DNA of 64,000 bases. It comes from Linepithema humile (lineage: Eukaryota > Arthropoda > Insecta > Hymenoptera > Formicidae). A program made the position numbers and the translations under genes. This document shows, one piece after another, positions 11,446 through 24,714 of this stretch (its first letter is position 1; each line of letters begins with the position of its first letter). A model generated the notes under the pieces. The model searched no databases and was not told where the DNA came from. It worked only from the letters and a program-made list of their open reading frames with translations. The stretch spans positions 26,237,911-26,301,910 of the forward strand of contig NC_090132.1 of the NCBI RefSeq assembly GCF_040581485.1, given 5' to 3'.

Positions 11446-12061
11446 ATGAAATAATTAACGCGATGAAGATCAACCGTTTAAGCAAGAAGCATAAACCGAA
11501 AGATGAAGCACATGCAAGTTAAAATTTGTTTTTGCAAAAATTTAAATATTTATAATATCGTTTTTAACATATGTTTCTAATTGAAAAATATACAATGTAT
11601 ACTCTACACACATATATGTATTATATATATATAAAATATTTTGATAATCCAATTTTAATAAAGTATTATAATAAAAATATGTTTATCAGTTTTAGTAAAA
11701 CAATTCGACAAAACAAACAAGTAGTATAAGTCAACATCAAGCCAAACAATGTTTTTTTTTTTTTAGTTTTTTTTAGTTTTTGCAGATTCCACTGCGAGGC
11801 GTTATTGTATGCTGCATACTGCTGCATACAGAAATTCTAACCACACTAGAAGCATATGAATAAATGTGAAAATTGAGTTAATTGACATAATATTATCCAA
11901 AAATTTATAGTTTTATATTGATTATCATATAAATATTCATTTACACAAATAAACGTATATTTGTGCTGTGTTTTTAACAATTCTTTTATCATAAAAGTCA
12001 AATCTAATTTAGGTTAATTTGTGTGTAAATATAATTTTTAAAGAATTCTTATTTTTTTAAA
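11446..12061. other. 3' UTR / intergenic between the reductase-like gene and Utp23
   Basis: AT-rich 616 bp. It contains a plus-strand AATAAA at 11657-11662, 212 bp past the stop, the likely poly(A) signal of the reductase-like gene. The remainder should hold the short Utp23 promoter and 5' UTR. No other gene is seen. Confidence 0.7.
11657..11662 (+). terminator. Poly(A) signal AATAAA of the reductase-like gene
   Basis: Canonical hexamer in an AT-rich context 212 bp downstream of the stop. A further ATAAAA lies a few bases later. Confidence 0.5.
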
Positions 12062-13024
12062 ATGAAGACAGCGCGATATAAAAAAACCCGTAAAAATCTT
12101 GGGTTTTATATACACAATTATAAGTTTCATCAACCATTTCAAGTTCTCATTGATGGTACATTTGCATTTGCAGCGTTACAGGTTAGTTTATCATTTTTAA
12201 TTTATTATTAGATTTCAGTGTTAAATATATATTTATCTGTTACATTTTTGTTTATATTAATATTTTTTCAGAACAAATTCAACATACATGATCAGCTCAA
12301 AAAATACTTTCAGTCTGAAATAAAGTTGCTAACAACACCATGCATTATTTGTGAAACTGAAAAGCTTGGTACAATCTCTGCGGCAGTTAATGGTGCCATG
12401 CAAATAGTAAAGCAATTTATTATACATAAATGTGGACATGAAAAGACATCAATAAGTGGATCAAGTTGTTTACTGTCTATGATAGGAAAACATAACAGTT
12501 CAAGGTATATTATAAATATTTTTTGAGTATTAAAAATATGATCCTGACTGTGTGATTTAGTCTGTTAAGAAATAACAATTTTTTAATAAAAATTTTAACT
12601 GGCTTTTTGTTCCAGATATATTATTGCCACGCAAGATCGTGAATTACAAGATAAGTTGAGGACAATTCCAGGAGTTCCTATAATTTATTTGCATGGAAAG
12701 ACACCCACTTTAGAATCTGCTTCAGAGGCAAGCCGTAATTATGCTGAAGCTATGCAAAAAGGTTTAGGAATGACTGCATGGGAAAAAGAAAATGTAAAAG
12801 CATTGCGAAAGCAAGCAGGAATGGCAGAAGAGAAAAAAGATAAATTTAAAAAGAAAAAGAAAAAGGGAGGACCAAATCCACTCAGTTGCTTAAAGAAAAA
12901 GAAAAAACCAGAAACGATAATAAGCAAAAATAATACATCTGGTAAAGTCAGAAAGAAAAAGATTAAAATAGCATCACACATTAAAGAAGCTTTAATAACA
13001 GAACTGAAAAATAAACAGGAATAA
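12062..13024 (+). CDS. Utp23: rRNA-processing protein UTP23, 253 aa, 3 exons
   Basis: Nucleolar factor of the small-subunit processome, needed for early cleavages of the pre-rRNA and for release of snR30/U17 (family knowledge). Exons: 12062-12181, 12272-12504, 12616-13024; GT-AG, in phase. Visible: basic N-terminus with RYKKTRKNLGFY; a PIN-like domain from about residue 25 with D31 in LIDGTF and D125 in ATQD; a zinc-binding cluster with C94, H96 and C106 (KCGHE then SGSSCLLSM); a C-terminal lysine-rich tail with the GPNPLSCLKKKKK motif, nearly identical to human UTP23. Length matches the family (about 250 aa). The start is the conserved MK(T/I) start. The gene lies 616 bp downstream of, and on the same strand as, the reductase-like gene, and converges with Ge-1. 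Lysine-rich runs in the tail are normal for the family. Confidence 0.96.
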
Positions 13025-15069
13025 AACTATGTAGATAATACGATTTTTGAATTTCGTATTCCTTATATGTATAGAAAGAAAAATGTCAAAAAAAGGAAAA
13101 TAAAGAAAAAAGGCATTTTTATATATATGCAATATTTTTTGATTTAAGAATAAACTATTTATTTAAACATATCTATTCAAAACTAGAGAATCCTATTAGC
13201 TCCATTTTATTCATACAGAAAATGTATGGTTTACGTAATTTATTACATGTATGTATGGTTGTTTTACATATATGATGAATTTGAAAGATTTAAATACATA
13301 GATTTTTTAAACGTGAAACATGTGAGTTTAGAAAAATTCACATATCAGACGTTTAGAGTTTCATTGAAGAACTTTCAATAATCCTGCAATGTACACATAA
13401 TAGTATTGATGAAACTTTTGTTATAGATGAGATGAAATTACTTATTTAACAGATATAGTTTACAATGTTTGATTTTATTAAGAAAAGATGCACATGTCAT
13501 CCTAAGGTAATTTAAGATCGATAAACATTATGAAAATACAGTACTATAAGAAAAATAAGTAAAAATTATCAGAAAAAATGTACAATGTCCTTCCATACAA
13601 TATCGAGCAATATTGCACAATAATGGATTTGCTACTTTCTTAAGATAATATCTAAACATTGAACACGTAAATCTCTGGAATTAGGAACTTCCACATGTAG
13701 AAAGTATAGAAATGTTGAAAAATAATTTTTTCGATATAGGTGGCACAGTATTATTTACAGCCTTTGTTTATAAGAACTTTCAGACAGTTTAATACTATAT
13801 TATCGTATGTGTACATATGTAAGATAATAATAAGATAATAATAGTTAAATAGTGGCAGATTTACATTTTCCAAGAATTGAAACTAATGTGAAAAAACATT
13901 CTTTTCAAGAAATGGTTTGGAAATATATATTGCGTTTATTATTAGTAAAATTAATAAAAGTTAATAAAACTTGTGTTAAAAGCCACACAATAAAAAAAAA
14001 GTAGATGCATAAACATAAAAAATGTTATCAACAAGTTTCAATTAACACAATTATTATTTTACAATAACCATGATATAAATTGAACTGCAAACGTCAATTT
14101 AAAAAACACTATATATTTGAATACATCAGAACCCCTTAGCATTTCCATGAAATTTATTGAGCTTTATTAGCTTATGAATAAATCTGCCACTATAATTTTT
14201 CTATCAAGTATAAATATTTAAATTCAATCATATAAGTAAGACAAGTTCTACTTTGCCATTTAACTGAATATTATAATTATCATGTGGTGTTACTCATTTC
14301 AATGTAGATATTTGTGTCCTAATTCACAAATTGCTAGTCACAAAAATATAGAATTTGTCTTCATGGAAAAAATTTCATTTCTAAAAGATTATTCAGCAAA
14401 AAATATTTTAATTAAAAACTTTTATAATCTTACATATAACTGTGATCCGCATTTAATGTAAGAGGGGTCATGAAATTTATGCATTGTCTTATTTAAATAC
14501 AATTTTACGAAATTAGAAGAAATATTGTAATTTTACAATCAGTTTATAAGTTTACATTTTGAAAATTCAGGTTTACAGTCATCAAGTAAATGTAGAACTT
14601 CATGCAGACTTTAACAACACGAGACAAAAAAATATTTCTGTTATAAGCATTAGTAACGCATATTTCCTAACACATTTGTTGATTTCACGATGTTAACATA
14701 TCGTTAAAACAGCAAATAAAGAAAATTACTAAACTTAAAACATTCCTCTTTAAATTTTGTCTAGAATCAAATTAAATTTACATAAAAATTGTTAAAAAAA
14801 TTTTGAAATCTAAGCGCATAAAAAATTAATAACGATTTATCGCATATTAAACACATATATCTTGCAATAAAATTAAATCCAATCCGAATGTTTAATAAAG
14901 TAGCATGAACATACTGATGGAATATTCGCACAGTATTTGTTCTACAAGTTGAATTACTGTCAGTCTTAAACATGACTTTTCTGAATATTGCTTTTAGACG
15001 AAAAGCTAGTCTTTAAACAAAACATATAAAATCTTATGTTATATATATTTAAGCTCACGAATGTGGCGA
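13025..15069. other. Convergent 3' region of Utp23 and Ge-1
   Basis: Very AT-rich 2.0 kb with no defensible coding exon. It should contain the short Utp23 3' UTR and the Ge-1 3' UTR on the other strand. Reverse-strand AATAAA signals (TTTATT on plus) lie at 13158-13163 and 13935-13940, so a Ge-1 3' UTR of 1 to 2 kb is possible. Confidence 0.6.
13099..13104 (+). terminator. Poly(A) signal AATAAA of Utp23
   Basis: Canonical hexamer 75 bp after the Utp23 stop codon. A second AATAAA is at 13149-13154. Confidence 0.55.
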
Positions 15070-18000
15070 TCAAGGATGCTGATTTAACAATGCACGTGCA
15101 GCCATAGCGAGCATTTTCATGCGGCGCGCCGATCGATGATTCGGATTGCTTGTTACAAATGTAGCTAATTGAGTTTGCAGGGTCACTAATACGGTGCCCA
15201 TATGTTCTCGTGTCACAGGATCGTTTGGATCCAAATTTAGTATTGCTTCTTCCAGCCACCTATGTGCAAAAATAAAAAAAAATAATAAAATAAATTTTTG
15301 TGTAAAATATTTTCTATCGTTAACAAATTATTTCTCATAACGTAACTTAATTTGCATGCGTATCAAAATAATTACCTGTGTTTCAGTTCAGTCCGATGCC
15401 CTAAATCAGCGGATAGCTGCTGTACGAGTGAAAGAATCACGGGTTGCTGCAAGATGCATCTAGTACCTTGACCCTGAGCTCCTGCACACGAAAATACTCT
15501 CGCAGGCTCTGTTTTCTCACACACTAGTACTACCAATCCTAAATCGCTCGCGCTCAGAGCCTGTTGAAAAGCGGCATTGAATTGACCTCTTTGAAGAAGG
15601 GACATGACACGAGCTTGAGCATCAGCTACGGCGGTTACGGGTATAGCAGGTGTCGTCGCTCTTGATCTGCATTACAAGAAATAATTCATTCGAATTGATC
15701 CACGTTTGGCGATGTTAACTTTGAATCTGTGATATATCTCTTACCGTGCGCTAGAAATCTCTGTAAGTTGCTGGTTCAGATTTTCCCGTATGGAATCGCG
15801 AACCGCACGAATGCAATTATCCTGTATTGTTGTTGAAACTCTGTTCAATTCAGTCTGTAATTCTTCACGCACTAATGCTGACAGCGCTTCACTTAGCTGT
15901 TCATTGCGACGCTTCAGCTGCTTATCGACGACGGCGTCGATGTGCTGCAAGTCTACAAAGAGAATGTTGTATAGCAAACTGGAGAAATATTCAATTATTC
16001 CGATGACAGATCGATAATCTACTTACATTCGCGAGTACCCTTAATAAAGGTATCCTGCAATTGCTTGAACATAACTTGGTACATCTTTTCCATGCCAGGC
16101 AGGAGGACAGTTGTGAACGCTTCTTTAAAGGCAGCATCCAGGGCTGGTTTAGCCGCATTTGCAGCCGTCAAAGCTAAAGCGTCCTTCACGTGCGCACTGC
16201 TTATCAATTCAGTTACATTCTTCTGGAAGAGCTCGTCCATTTGATTCGCGTCTAATCTCATTTGCTGTTTTAAAGGTTTCACCGTCTCTTCGATTGTGCG
16301 CGGCAAGGTGTTTTCGATCTTATCTTTCACCACGGTCTCAAATGTGTTTAGGAATTCACGCTGACGAGCCATTTGATTGTACAAAGTTTGCTCCAGAGTC
16401 GCGTTTTGCTGCTGAGACATTCTCGCGAGCGTGGACTCTAATCGCGTGGTTGCTGGCGATTCCTGCCGCAATCTAGCGATCTCCGCGCGCAACTCTTTCA
16501 GCTCTTGATACTGGTCTTGAGTGATCTCTAAAATAGATTTCAAATTGTTGTTCATCTCGATATTGTTGAGGTCGTTTGCTCGCCAAGACGCTCCAGCGTC
16601 ATTGCCCGAAAGGGACGCCGTCTTCGGTTCGTCGTTCGTGTTCTGCCTTTCTACATTGGTCTCATCGTCTTCGGCGAACTCCTCCGATTCTTGCATCGCT
16701 TGCACGTCTTTGAATAAAACCATAGGAATATTAGACCAATCTTCGTTCGTTTTCATTTCCGGCTTGCTGTCGATTTCAGTTTCTTCATCTGGCTTAGTAA
16801 GGGATAAGATTTCTCTTACTTCTCTGGATGGACTGCTACCGCAGCTAGCAGGGGCCTGTTCTTCCATATCGTTTTCCTCGAGTTCTTTCTGCGGATCGGA
16901 CGCGTTAAGAGCTTGCACTGCTTGCGCGAGAGATGGACTGCCGGATAACACCTTCTCCAGCTCCGGGCTTCCGGGATTAGAGTCTAATTCGTTGTTTTCC
17001 TTTTTCGCGGGCGAACTGAACGCGTCAGGCGTCATCAGGTTTAAGCCACCGGTATTATGATTAATCGTCGTTTCAATTGTGCCAGATAAGGAACGATCTT
17101 CTTCGCAATTTTCGCCGGAAACGCCATTGTGATTGACAGTGTCTGGTAAGTCCTCGGGATAATCCAGCGAATCGTGAGTGTTGATACGACAGTTGCTCGC
17201 TTGTGAAGCAGGTTTGAAGGCAATGTTACATTCTTGCAACGACTTCGGTTGGACTAGATACATGGAGATGACAAGATGTTCGTCATTCTCTTCGATTTCT
17301 TCGCACAGATCTTCTAGAGATTCACCGGTCGTTCGTATTTTACGTTGGTCGGCTTCAACAATTCCGAAACTCAAAATTGGATATGGTAAGAGAAACTCCG
17401 ACACCGTACTCACGCATGCTACCGCTTCACCTTTGTCCTTTGAAAGACTCAGTATATATAAAACTTTATTGTATATGTCGGATAAGAATAGATATCCAGC
17501 ACTAAGATCTAAACCCGCTTTCAATACTGGCATCTTGCCCGTGGAAGGATTCGGGGCGAACTTGATTGTTTGCAAACAAGTCCACAGTTCGCACGACCAT
17601 ACTTTCAGTTCCGAATTATTGTCACAGCCGGTCACAGCGAACCTCCAAAACTGAACCCTGAGAAATAAGCATTTTGTTTGTATCATAAATCTATCTAGTG
17701 GCCACGTGCGCGTTACATCAAGTTGACATTTCGAGAAATACTCACTCGGGTTGATAGTTTTTGTGATCATCAAGGAAAAATAGGCATGAGATAGGTCTTC
17801 CATTGTGAGGCCTCCATTGATGTAAACAACGCGGTTGCGGTTGCCCATGAGAATTGCTATGCATGAAGACCTGGAAGAACTTTACTTCTCCATCTGTACT
17901 AGCAGTAGCTAATGCAGTTCCATCTGGACTAAGCATCGCCTCGATAATTGTTCCAGAGTGCTGATCAATTTCCATCATACCCCCACTTTCTTTAACATCT

Positions 18001-20041
18001 GAGTTTGTTGCCTGATTTAGGACGGAAATTAAAAATGTTGTCTTATCATGCTCAATTATAAGTAAAAACCTGTGGGTGGCGTGTACACTTACTTCTATCG
18101 ATCGAAATCTTGCTGCTACTACTGCGACTGACCACAATTCAACCTTAGAACCACGAGTTAAAACTAATAGTTTTGATACTTCATCTCCATCTGAGATATC
18201 ATCCTCCGGGATGTACGGGCACCAAATGACTCGGTGACTAGTCGGGGAAACATCCTCGGCGTCTACTTGTAATACTAAACTACATAATAATTCGGATGGC
18301 GTTGGCTCGATTGTATGTATAAAAAGGGATCCGGTATAATCGACACATGCTAGAATTGCATTTGAAACGTGAGCGAATGCAAGATCTTGAATAGCACCAC
18401 GCATTCCTCGCAACAGAGCTCTATGTTCTAATTCCTTGTATACAACACGAACAACCCCACCACCGGCACCAACTAAGAAATAAAAAATTTATCTGTGACA
18501 ACTCAAGTTTACTCTATAGTAATCGCAGTTACTTGGAGATATAAATTACATAAATATTTAATTAAAAAGCATTGGAAAGCATTCATATATAAAATAAGCA
18601 GATAATTTTGCAAAAATTGCATTAAATATTTTACCTTTTATACCATAGGCTAAATATTTTCCAGATACATGAACCGCCAACAGTTGACCAGTGTAAAGGT
18701 GATGATCCCATTGAAAATCAACAATATTTTTTAATTTTACTTTTGAACTACCGTGATCATGATCACCAGGAGAAGGTACAATAGTCACATCAGTGCTACA
18801 TAATTCTACAGAATGCTGATCTTCTTGTCCATTGAACTGCCTGTAAGGATAAAATATATTATACATATTTGAAACCATAAAAAGGTTATAGTTATTTAAT
18901 AATAATATTCTAGTTCAGAGATGGGAATTAGTTGCAACTTTTGGCTCGATTTTCTGATTGACGCTTCCTGCCTCCTCCTTGCCGCTCACATGCTAGCAAC
19001 GAGTCGCCAACGCGCTAACAACGCGCGTAATTAAGATGCACGATATTCAGCCTCAGGAATGTCCATATCACAAATGCAACAAGATAATAAATATGGGATA
19101 AACATAGATTTCCATATCACTTGTGAGGTACTATTGTTGAAGAACGCGTCAATAATAGTACCTGACAGGTGATGTGAAAATCTATTGTCCCATATTTATT
19201 ATCTTGTTATATTTGTGATATGGACATTCCTGAAGTTGAGTATAACGCATTTTAGTTACAGGTGTTGTTAGCGCGTTTGGTGACTCGTTACTAACATGCG
19301 AGCTGCAAGGAGGAAACAGTAGGCGTCAATCAGAAAATCGAGCCGAAAGTGCAACTAATTCCCATCTCTGTTCTAGTTAATAGAAAACAGAAAATTAAAT
19401 ATAAAAAAACATAATAAAAGGGTATGCTGTAAATATATTCCAAGCTTGCTTCTCACATGGAAATTTGAGACAGTTTAAAACAATTAAAATATAATGCTTC
19501 AGATAAGAACTATTACGGTACAGATAACAGAGATACTCATAACAGAGGCACTCTGATTAGTATAACATATGACATCATCTTTCATGCAGATTATTAAAGA
19601 AAGTTTCAGAGTTTTCAAAGGCTTGTAGTACTTATTAAGCTAAGTACATGCTTAATCAACAAATCTGTAAATCAAGTTTTTAAAAATAAGCAACTTTCGT
19701 ATTTAAATAATAGCCAATTACTTAATTAATGGATACATTTATATCATAAAAATGAGAAATTGTTATTTACATAAAAAATGAGATTTGCAAACTCATGTTG
19801 ACTGATAATTTTTTGAGGTTTGTTGCTTCAAATTAGAAACAAAAATTTTTTTACCACCTTGCTTATTTTTCAGAGAATTTCATGTAAGAACTATAGCAAT
19901 AATATTTTTACTTGGTTTTACCATGATATAACAGTGTCCATGCACTGAGAATAAAAAAAAAGGTACATCTGATTTCATTTTAACTTACACTGTCTGTTGA
20001 TAGTCAATGTGCCTCATATTGCCCTCCCCGGACTTGATCAT
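15070..20041 (-). CDS. Ge-1: Enhancer of mRNA decapping 4 (Ge-1/EDC4), 1101 aa, 7 coding exons
   Basis: Cytoplasmic P-body scaffold that brings the decapping enzyme Dcp2 to Dcp1 and promotes 5'-3' mRNA decay (family knowledge). Exons: 20041-19989, 18840-18635, 18472-17746, 17657-16027, 15952-15745, 15666-15376, 15259-15070; GT-AG and in phase. Visible: N-terminal WD40-like region (GSSKVKLKNIVDFQWDH; SPDGTALATASTDGEVKFFQ; RFAVTGCDNNSELKVW); a low-complexity acidic linker with the conserved LMTPDAF motif at about residues 536-542; a coiled coil near 705-730 (QELKELRAEIARLRQE); and the helical EDC4 C-terminal domain ending in LEEAILNLDPNDPVTREHM. The first exon is short. The ATG at 20041 is chosen because a possible UTR acceptor (TTTTACAG on minus) lies just before it, but the frame stays open upstream to 20197, so an earlier start is possible. 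Intron 1 carries a hAT-like foldback element. Confidence 0.95.
18908..19378. mobile_element. Foldback hAT-type MITE with 8-bp target-site duplication, in Ge-1 intron 1
   Basis: The element proper is 18916-19370 (455 bp). It is flanked by identical 8-bp direct repeats TTCTAGTT (18908-18915 and 19371-19378). Both ends read CAGAGATGGGAATTAGTTGCA inward, and inverted similarity continues for most of each half (arms of about 220 bp with scattered mismatches), making a nearly complete foldback. An 8-bp duplication and a CAG-starting terminal repeat are typical of the hAT superfamily. No transposase is encoded, so it is a non-autonomous element. Confidence 0.92.
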
Positions 20042-23000
20042 GTCGCCAGCCACGTCTCTGTAAAACAGTGAATTTACTGCATTTACGCATCTCATATTAC
20101 GCGCTTGTGTCGTGTGCAGGCGATTCCTAACCCTAGCCGGTGGCATTAACATGCTTCCGCGCATTGATATCGCGAGATTGTATTGCGTTTCCCTCACCTC
20201 TCAGGCATAAATACAGCCGTTTACCGTCGCTCACTCAAGACGAATAAATCAATTAGCGAGCAACCATGCGCTCATCACCGGCACGTTCACGTCGCCAGAG
20301 CGATATTAGCAGGCACGCGAAGTAATTCGGCAGATCGCAACGAAAGTGAAATGTCAGGCGGCCATCACCCACTTGTCAGTGAAACGAAGCAGAAGTCAGT
20401 TTTACCAATCCAGCCAGTATTGCCACAACATATTTCCCTATTGCAACCAAGATTGGGAATTTGATTATCTGCGTTTACCTGCACTGGTGCGGCAAAAGAA
20501 TACAAAGTTGGCAACACTTTATTTGTTCAAAAATTTCGTTAATCGCGCGTATAATTGTGACGACCTTTTTGCGGTTTATATAGGCTTCAATATCAAATTT
20601 TATTAACGTATGTATTATAGTATTTAATTCTATCCATATAAACTTACATATTTGCAAGGAATCGTCCCATAATGTAATTCAAAAGATGCGATATCGATAT
20701 CGATCGAAGATTCCGCGACAAGAAATCATCATTTTCGTAATAATGGCGGATGTGTGAACAGTGCACACGGGTATCGTCGTCGGCGAATGCGATTTTTATG
20801 CATCTTTTGTTGCCGAAACAGGTACTTTTGTCTAATGAAAATGTTAATCAAAGAGTTCTAACAAGTTTGATGTTATTTCTTCCAACTAACAGAGCATTTG
20901 CTATTTGTTTCAGATAGTTGGCGTAGCGAGTCGGAGATGCTTCGTTGTATTGCGTAAGAAATCAACGCTAGCCGTAAGTATTTTAAATATATAAGAAATA
21001 TCATGGAATATATTTTTGCAAATTGCAAATCACAAGATTTGCGCTGCATCTTTAAGTATATTTTATCTGTATGGAACATGTATGGAATGGAAAATCACTT
21101 CGATCGGATCCTGAAATTCTAAATAAATTTTCTATTAAAGCTTTAAAGGTTAAATTATATAAAAATTTAAGAAATTGTCAAAAAATAAAATAACAATTTT
21201 CAAACCTATCAATATATATATAATTTAACGACTATAAAAAATAGAATTTGAAAATTAATTCACTTCACAATTTGAATTAATGCGCTAATTCTTAGATACA
21301 CATAAAATTATAAAATAATTTGCATAATTATTTCATTTATCTTTATCCAACAAGATAATATTGCCTGAAGCAACGAAGCAATTTGAAATCCTGAAAAGTC
21401 GGAAGCTTATTGATAAGAAAGTCGTACGCGATAAATTTACACTTTATTTCTTATATTATATTACACTATAGAGAGAAACAGGCTTTTTCATTCACGTGTC
21501 TATCCTTTGGAAAATGGCAGTAGTGCTCAAACGTACGTAGACCCAAAAAAAGGTGGCAGTAAATTCAGCTAATGTCGGATACTCGTAGCGCTTAATGACT
21601 ACACATATACGTTCCGGACATCGCCACGAATCACGTATATCCATCGAAAGCGAGAGCAGAAAAGTGAATCGGATTGTAATATATATACTATACTCTATAA
21701 TATACTATATTCTATGTCGAATCAACTTGATTATTAATTTAATTAGCATCAATTATTAGCAATACAAAATTATCAATATAATTATTAGCAATTCAAAATA
21801 TTCATAAGTCATGGTCTTTATATTCATGGTCTTTACATTCATGTGAAAAGTAGAAGCATTAAAAGGAAATCACAAGAATACTTTCTATTTAATGCTACAA
21901 TAAATAAAAAAAAATCAATATATAAAAATTTTTCATCAAGTAAAAACAAGTAACTACTAGTAAAAAATAATAAAAAGGTAATATTTATTCAAAATTTGTT
22001 ATTAACTCTATAATGTCTTAACATAGAAATTGAAGATATTCCCTCTATAATAAAAATTATATAATACAAAATTATAATTATATAATAAAAATTCTGATTT
22101 TATATCCGATTCACGTTTCGCAATTGCGTGTGCTTTCGTTACGACAAAATAGCTAAATGTTTTTGAGACTAAACGCGAGGCTCTTCTTGGAATATTACCG
22201 GCGCACAGTATCGGCTCTCGTTGCCGCAAACTGTGCGCCTGAATTTTCCAATAAGTCCTCGTCGTTCAAGCGAATGTCTTACATTTTCTCGTACTGCCGC
22301 ATAACAAGTAATTTTTGGGTCTTTCCGTATCATATAATGTTACACAATGACAAAGCACACTGAGACACTGCGCCAATCCAATAGAAAAACAATATCGTCG
22401 TTATTGTGCCGTTAGTATTCACAGATCGAAGGGACGTAGAACCGCAAGGATAGACTTCCGTTTGTCCTCGCGATGCGATTTTTCATCCTCGCCGTTTTTC
22501 GTTTCCTCTAGAGCTCGATCGCTAGTAGGTAACGAAACCTTTAAGATTTTTTTCTCGATTACAACTTTTATTTATAAGCGTAGTATTTCGATTCTCTAGT
22601 GGCTAACCGCATTAATCGTCACGGAAATTATGCGCAATTACGGTAAAAAAACAATGACGACCATGAGCGATCGGTGCACGGAGAGAAGCTAAACCATTTA
22701 GTTTGCAGAGATAACGTTGTAACGCTTTGAATTATTATTAAATTATTGGAATTATATTAAACTATGCTATTTCTACTCTTGTATTTTTTTTTTTGTCTAA
22801 AATCAATTAGCTCTCACGTACTGTTCTTTGATCTATTTCGCGTAGGAAACACATAAAGTAAAATCTAAATAGTCGCGTGTGAGATATGCTGCAAAAACTT
22901 CGATTTAAACGTTACAAAAGATTAAAATCTCGGTCTGCACGGAGATATGAAAATTTAAGATCATTCTCTTTTTATTGTTACATGCGTTTATATCGAGATG

Positions 23001-24714
23001 GTCCCTGCGGGATTTTAAATTGTATTCGTATATTATATTTCTTTGGGTGGCGTATATATATATATAATTACAAAAGCATAAAGTTCCATTTTTACTACAA
23101 TTAGAGCTTCGGAATTGATATCTCGGACTTTTCATATCAACAAAACGTGTTTAACAAGTGCAAGGAAATAGAATTTATACGATTCAATAGACGATACACT
23201 TATAATAACTATGTCGGCTACGTCCTTTCTTAGCATTTATACGGAAATCTTGAGAAATGATATAGAATCAATCATCATTGATATACGAAGCTTGAATCGA
23301 AGTAACAATAGCGGGAAAGAAAGCATTCTTTATACTTAAAATTGGCATAGTAAAATGTAAGATATAAGGGACTTGTGTAATAAGAGAACGTATATTAACG
23401 GATTTATAAAAAAATTTAGTTATAATTCTCTAAAAGCACGAAGTGCGGAAACAATTGAAACAATTGTAATTATTAAAAATAACAAGAGAGATACAAAGAG
23501 ACGCAAGTTACATATATATACATTTACTATCGACGATTACAATCTTGGGATGAAACGATACCCATCGATCGCATGATCTCTCACAATATATTTTAACAAC
23601 TAAACATTACAACGCGCTACGCAATCGTACTCGCTCGTTGATATGCTTATGATATATTGCTCTGACTTAGATGTAAAGTATATATGAAAAATAAATAGAA
23701 ATAAATACATCGAATAAATAAATAAATAAGTCCGTAATTTATCTCTAAGCGTTCATTCTTTTTACCACTAAGCTTTGGTACAAAAAATCTAGAGTTAAAT
23801 AGAGGAAAGTATGTGACGCGTGATTGACGGACGGATTCGTGCAAAGGAGAACCAGAATTAGGAATATATCACATATCACAAGCGAAAATGTCGGCCAGTC
23901 CAGCCCGTCTCTCTGTTTGCTCATTCTCTCTACGCTAGAAGTGCTAATTGTTCGGCGATGGATCTCGAAAGATATCATGTCCGCATGTCCGCGCTGAGTT
24001 TGAAGCGGTTGTCACAACTCCACTCTCGTTTGCACGACGCCGCACAATTCGCCGTGTCAACGTGTTATTCTTGTTCTATTTGTTGCGTAAATACATGCGC
24101 CCGTTGCTCCGTGCTCGCAAGAAGCGACGGACTGAAAATTCGGAAAATGCGGAAGCTCTCGCTGGACGATTGGCGCTCGCGCGAAGCGATCTGTGACTTT
24201 TAACTGGAAAGACGACATCTTTGCAAACGAGTTTTGTCCCGCTAAATCTGGAAAATACTTCAATCGCGAATTGAAATGAAATCCATCGACTTGCGGCGGA
24301 AAGACAAGTTAAGCGATAGAGCTGCTACGGCGTATCGTACGACAGATACTTTTCCGCTCGGTGTTCTTACTTTTTTGAGATTACCAAAAAAAGAAGAAAA
24401 GAATGATCGGAAGTTACTAGCGTTCAAGATGGTCGAGCCTATCGCTTGGCGTATCTAAGACTAGGACATGAAATCCCGTTTACTTTGAAAAATACTGTAC
24501 ACAAGAATACCTAAGGCGCATTTTACGCTCGCGTTCTTCGCGTTTAGACGAGTATCGAAGCTTGCGACTACGTACGATGGTACCGATATATTCCCGTAAC
24601 AAAGAGGAATAAATGTGCCGGACGATGACAAGACTGGGTAGAGACAATGTGGAATTGATTCTTTACACTCGATAGCATCCATCCTGCCACGGTAGAAGCG
24701 TAAAGCCGCCGCGT
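20042..24714. other. Intergenic region between Ge-1 (5' end) and Dgk (3' end)
   Basis: 4.7 kb. The right part should hold the Dgk 3' UTR and the left part the Ge-1 promoter and 5' UTR. Base composition is mixed: AT-rich at 20900-23800, with a more GC-balanced stretch at 22080-22700. Open frames are short, overlap on both strands and show no family resemblance. I see no RNA gene. Confidence 0.55.
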
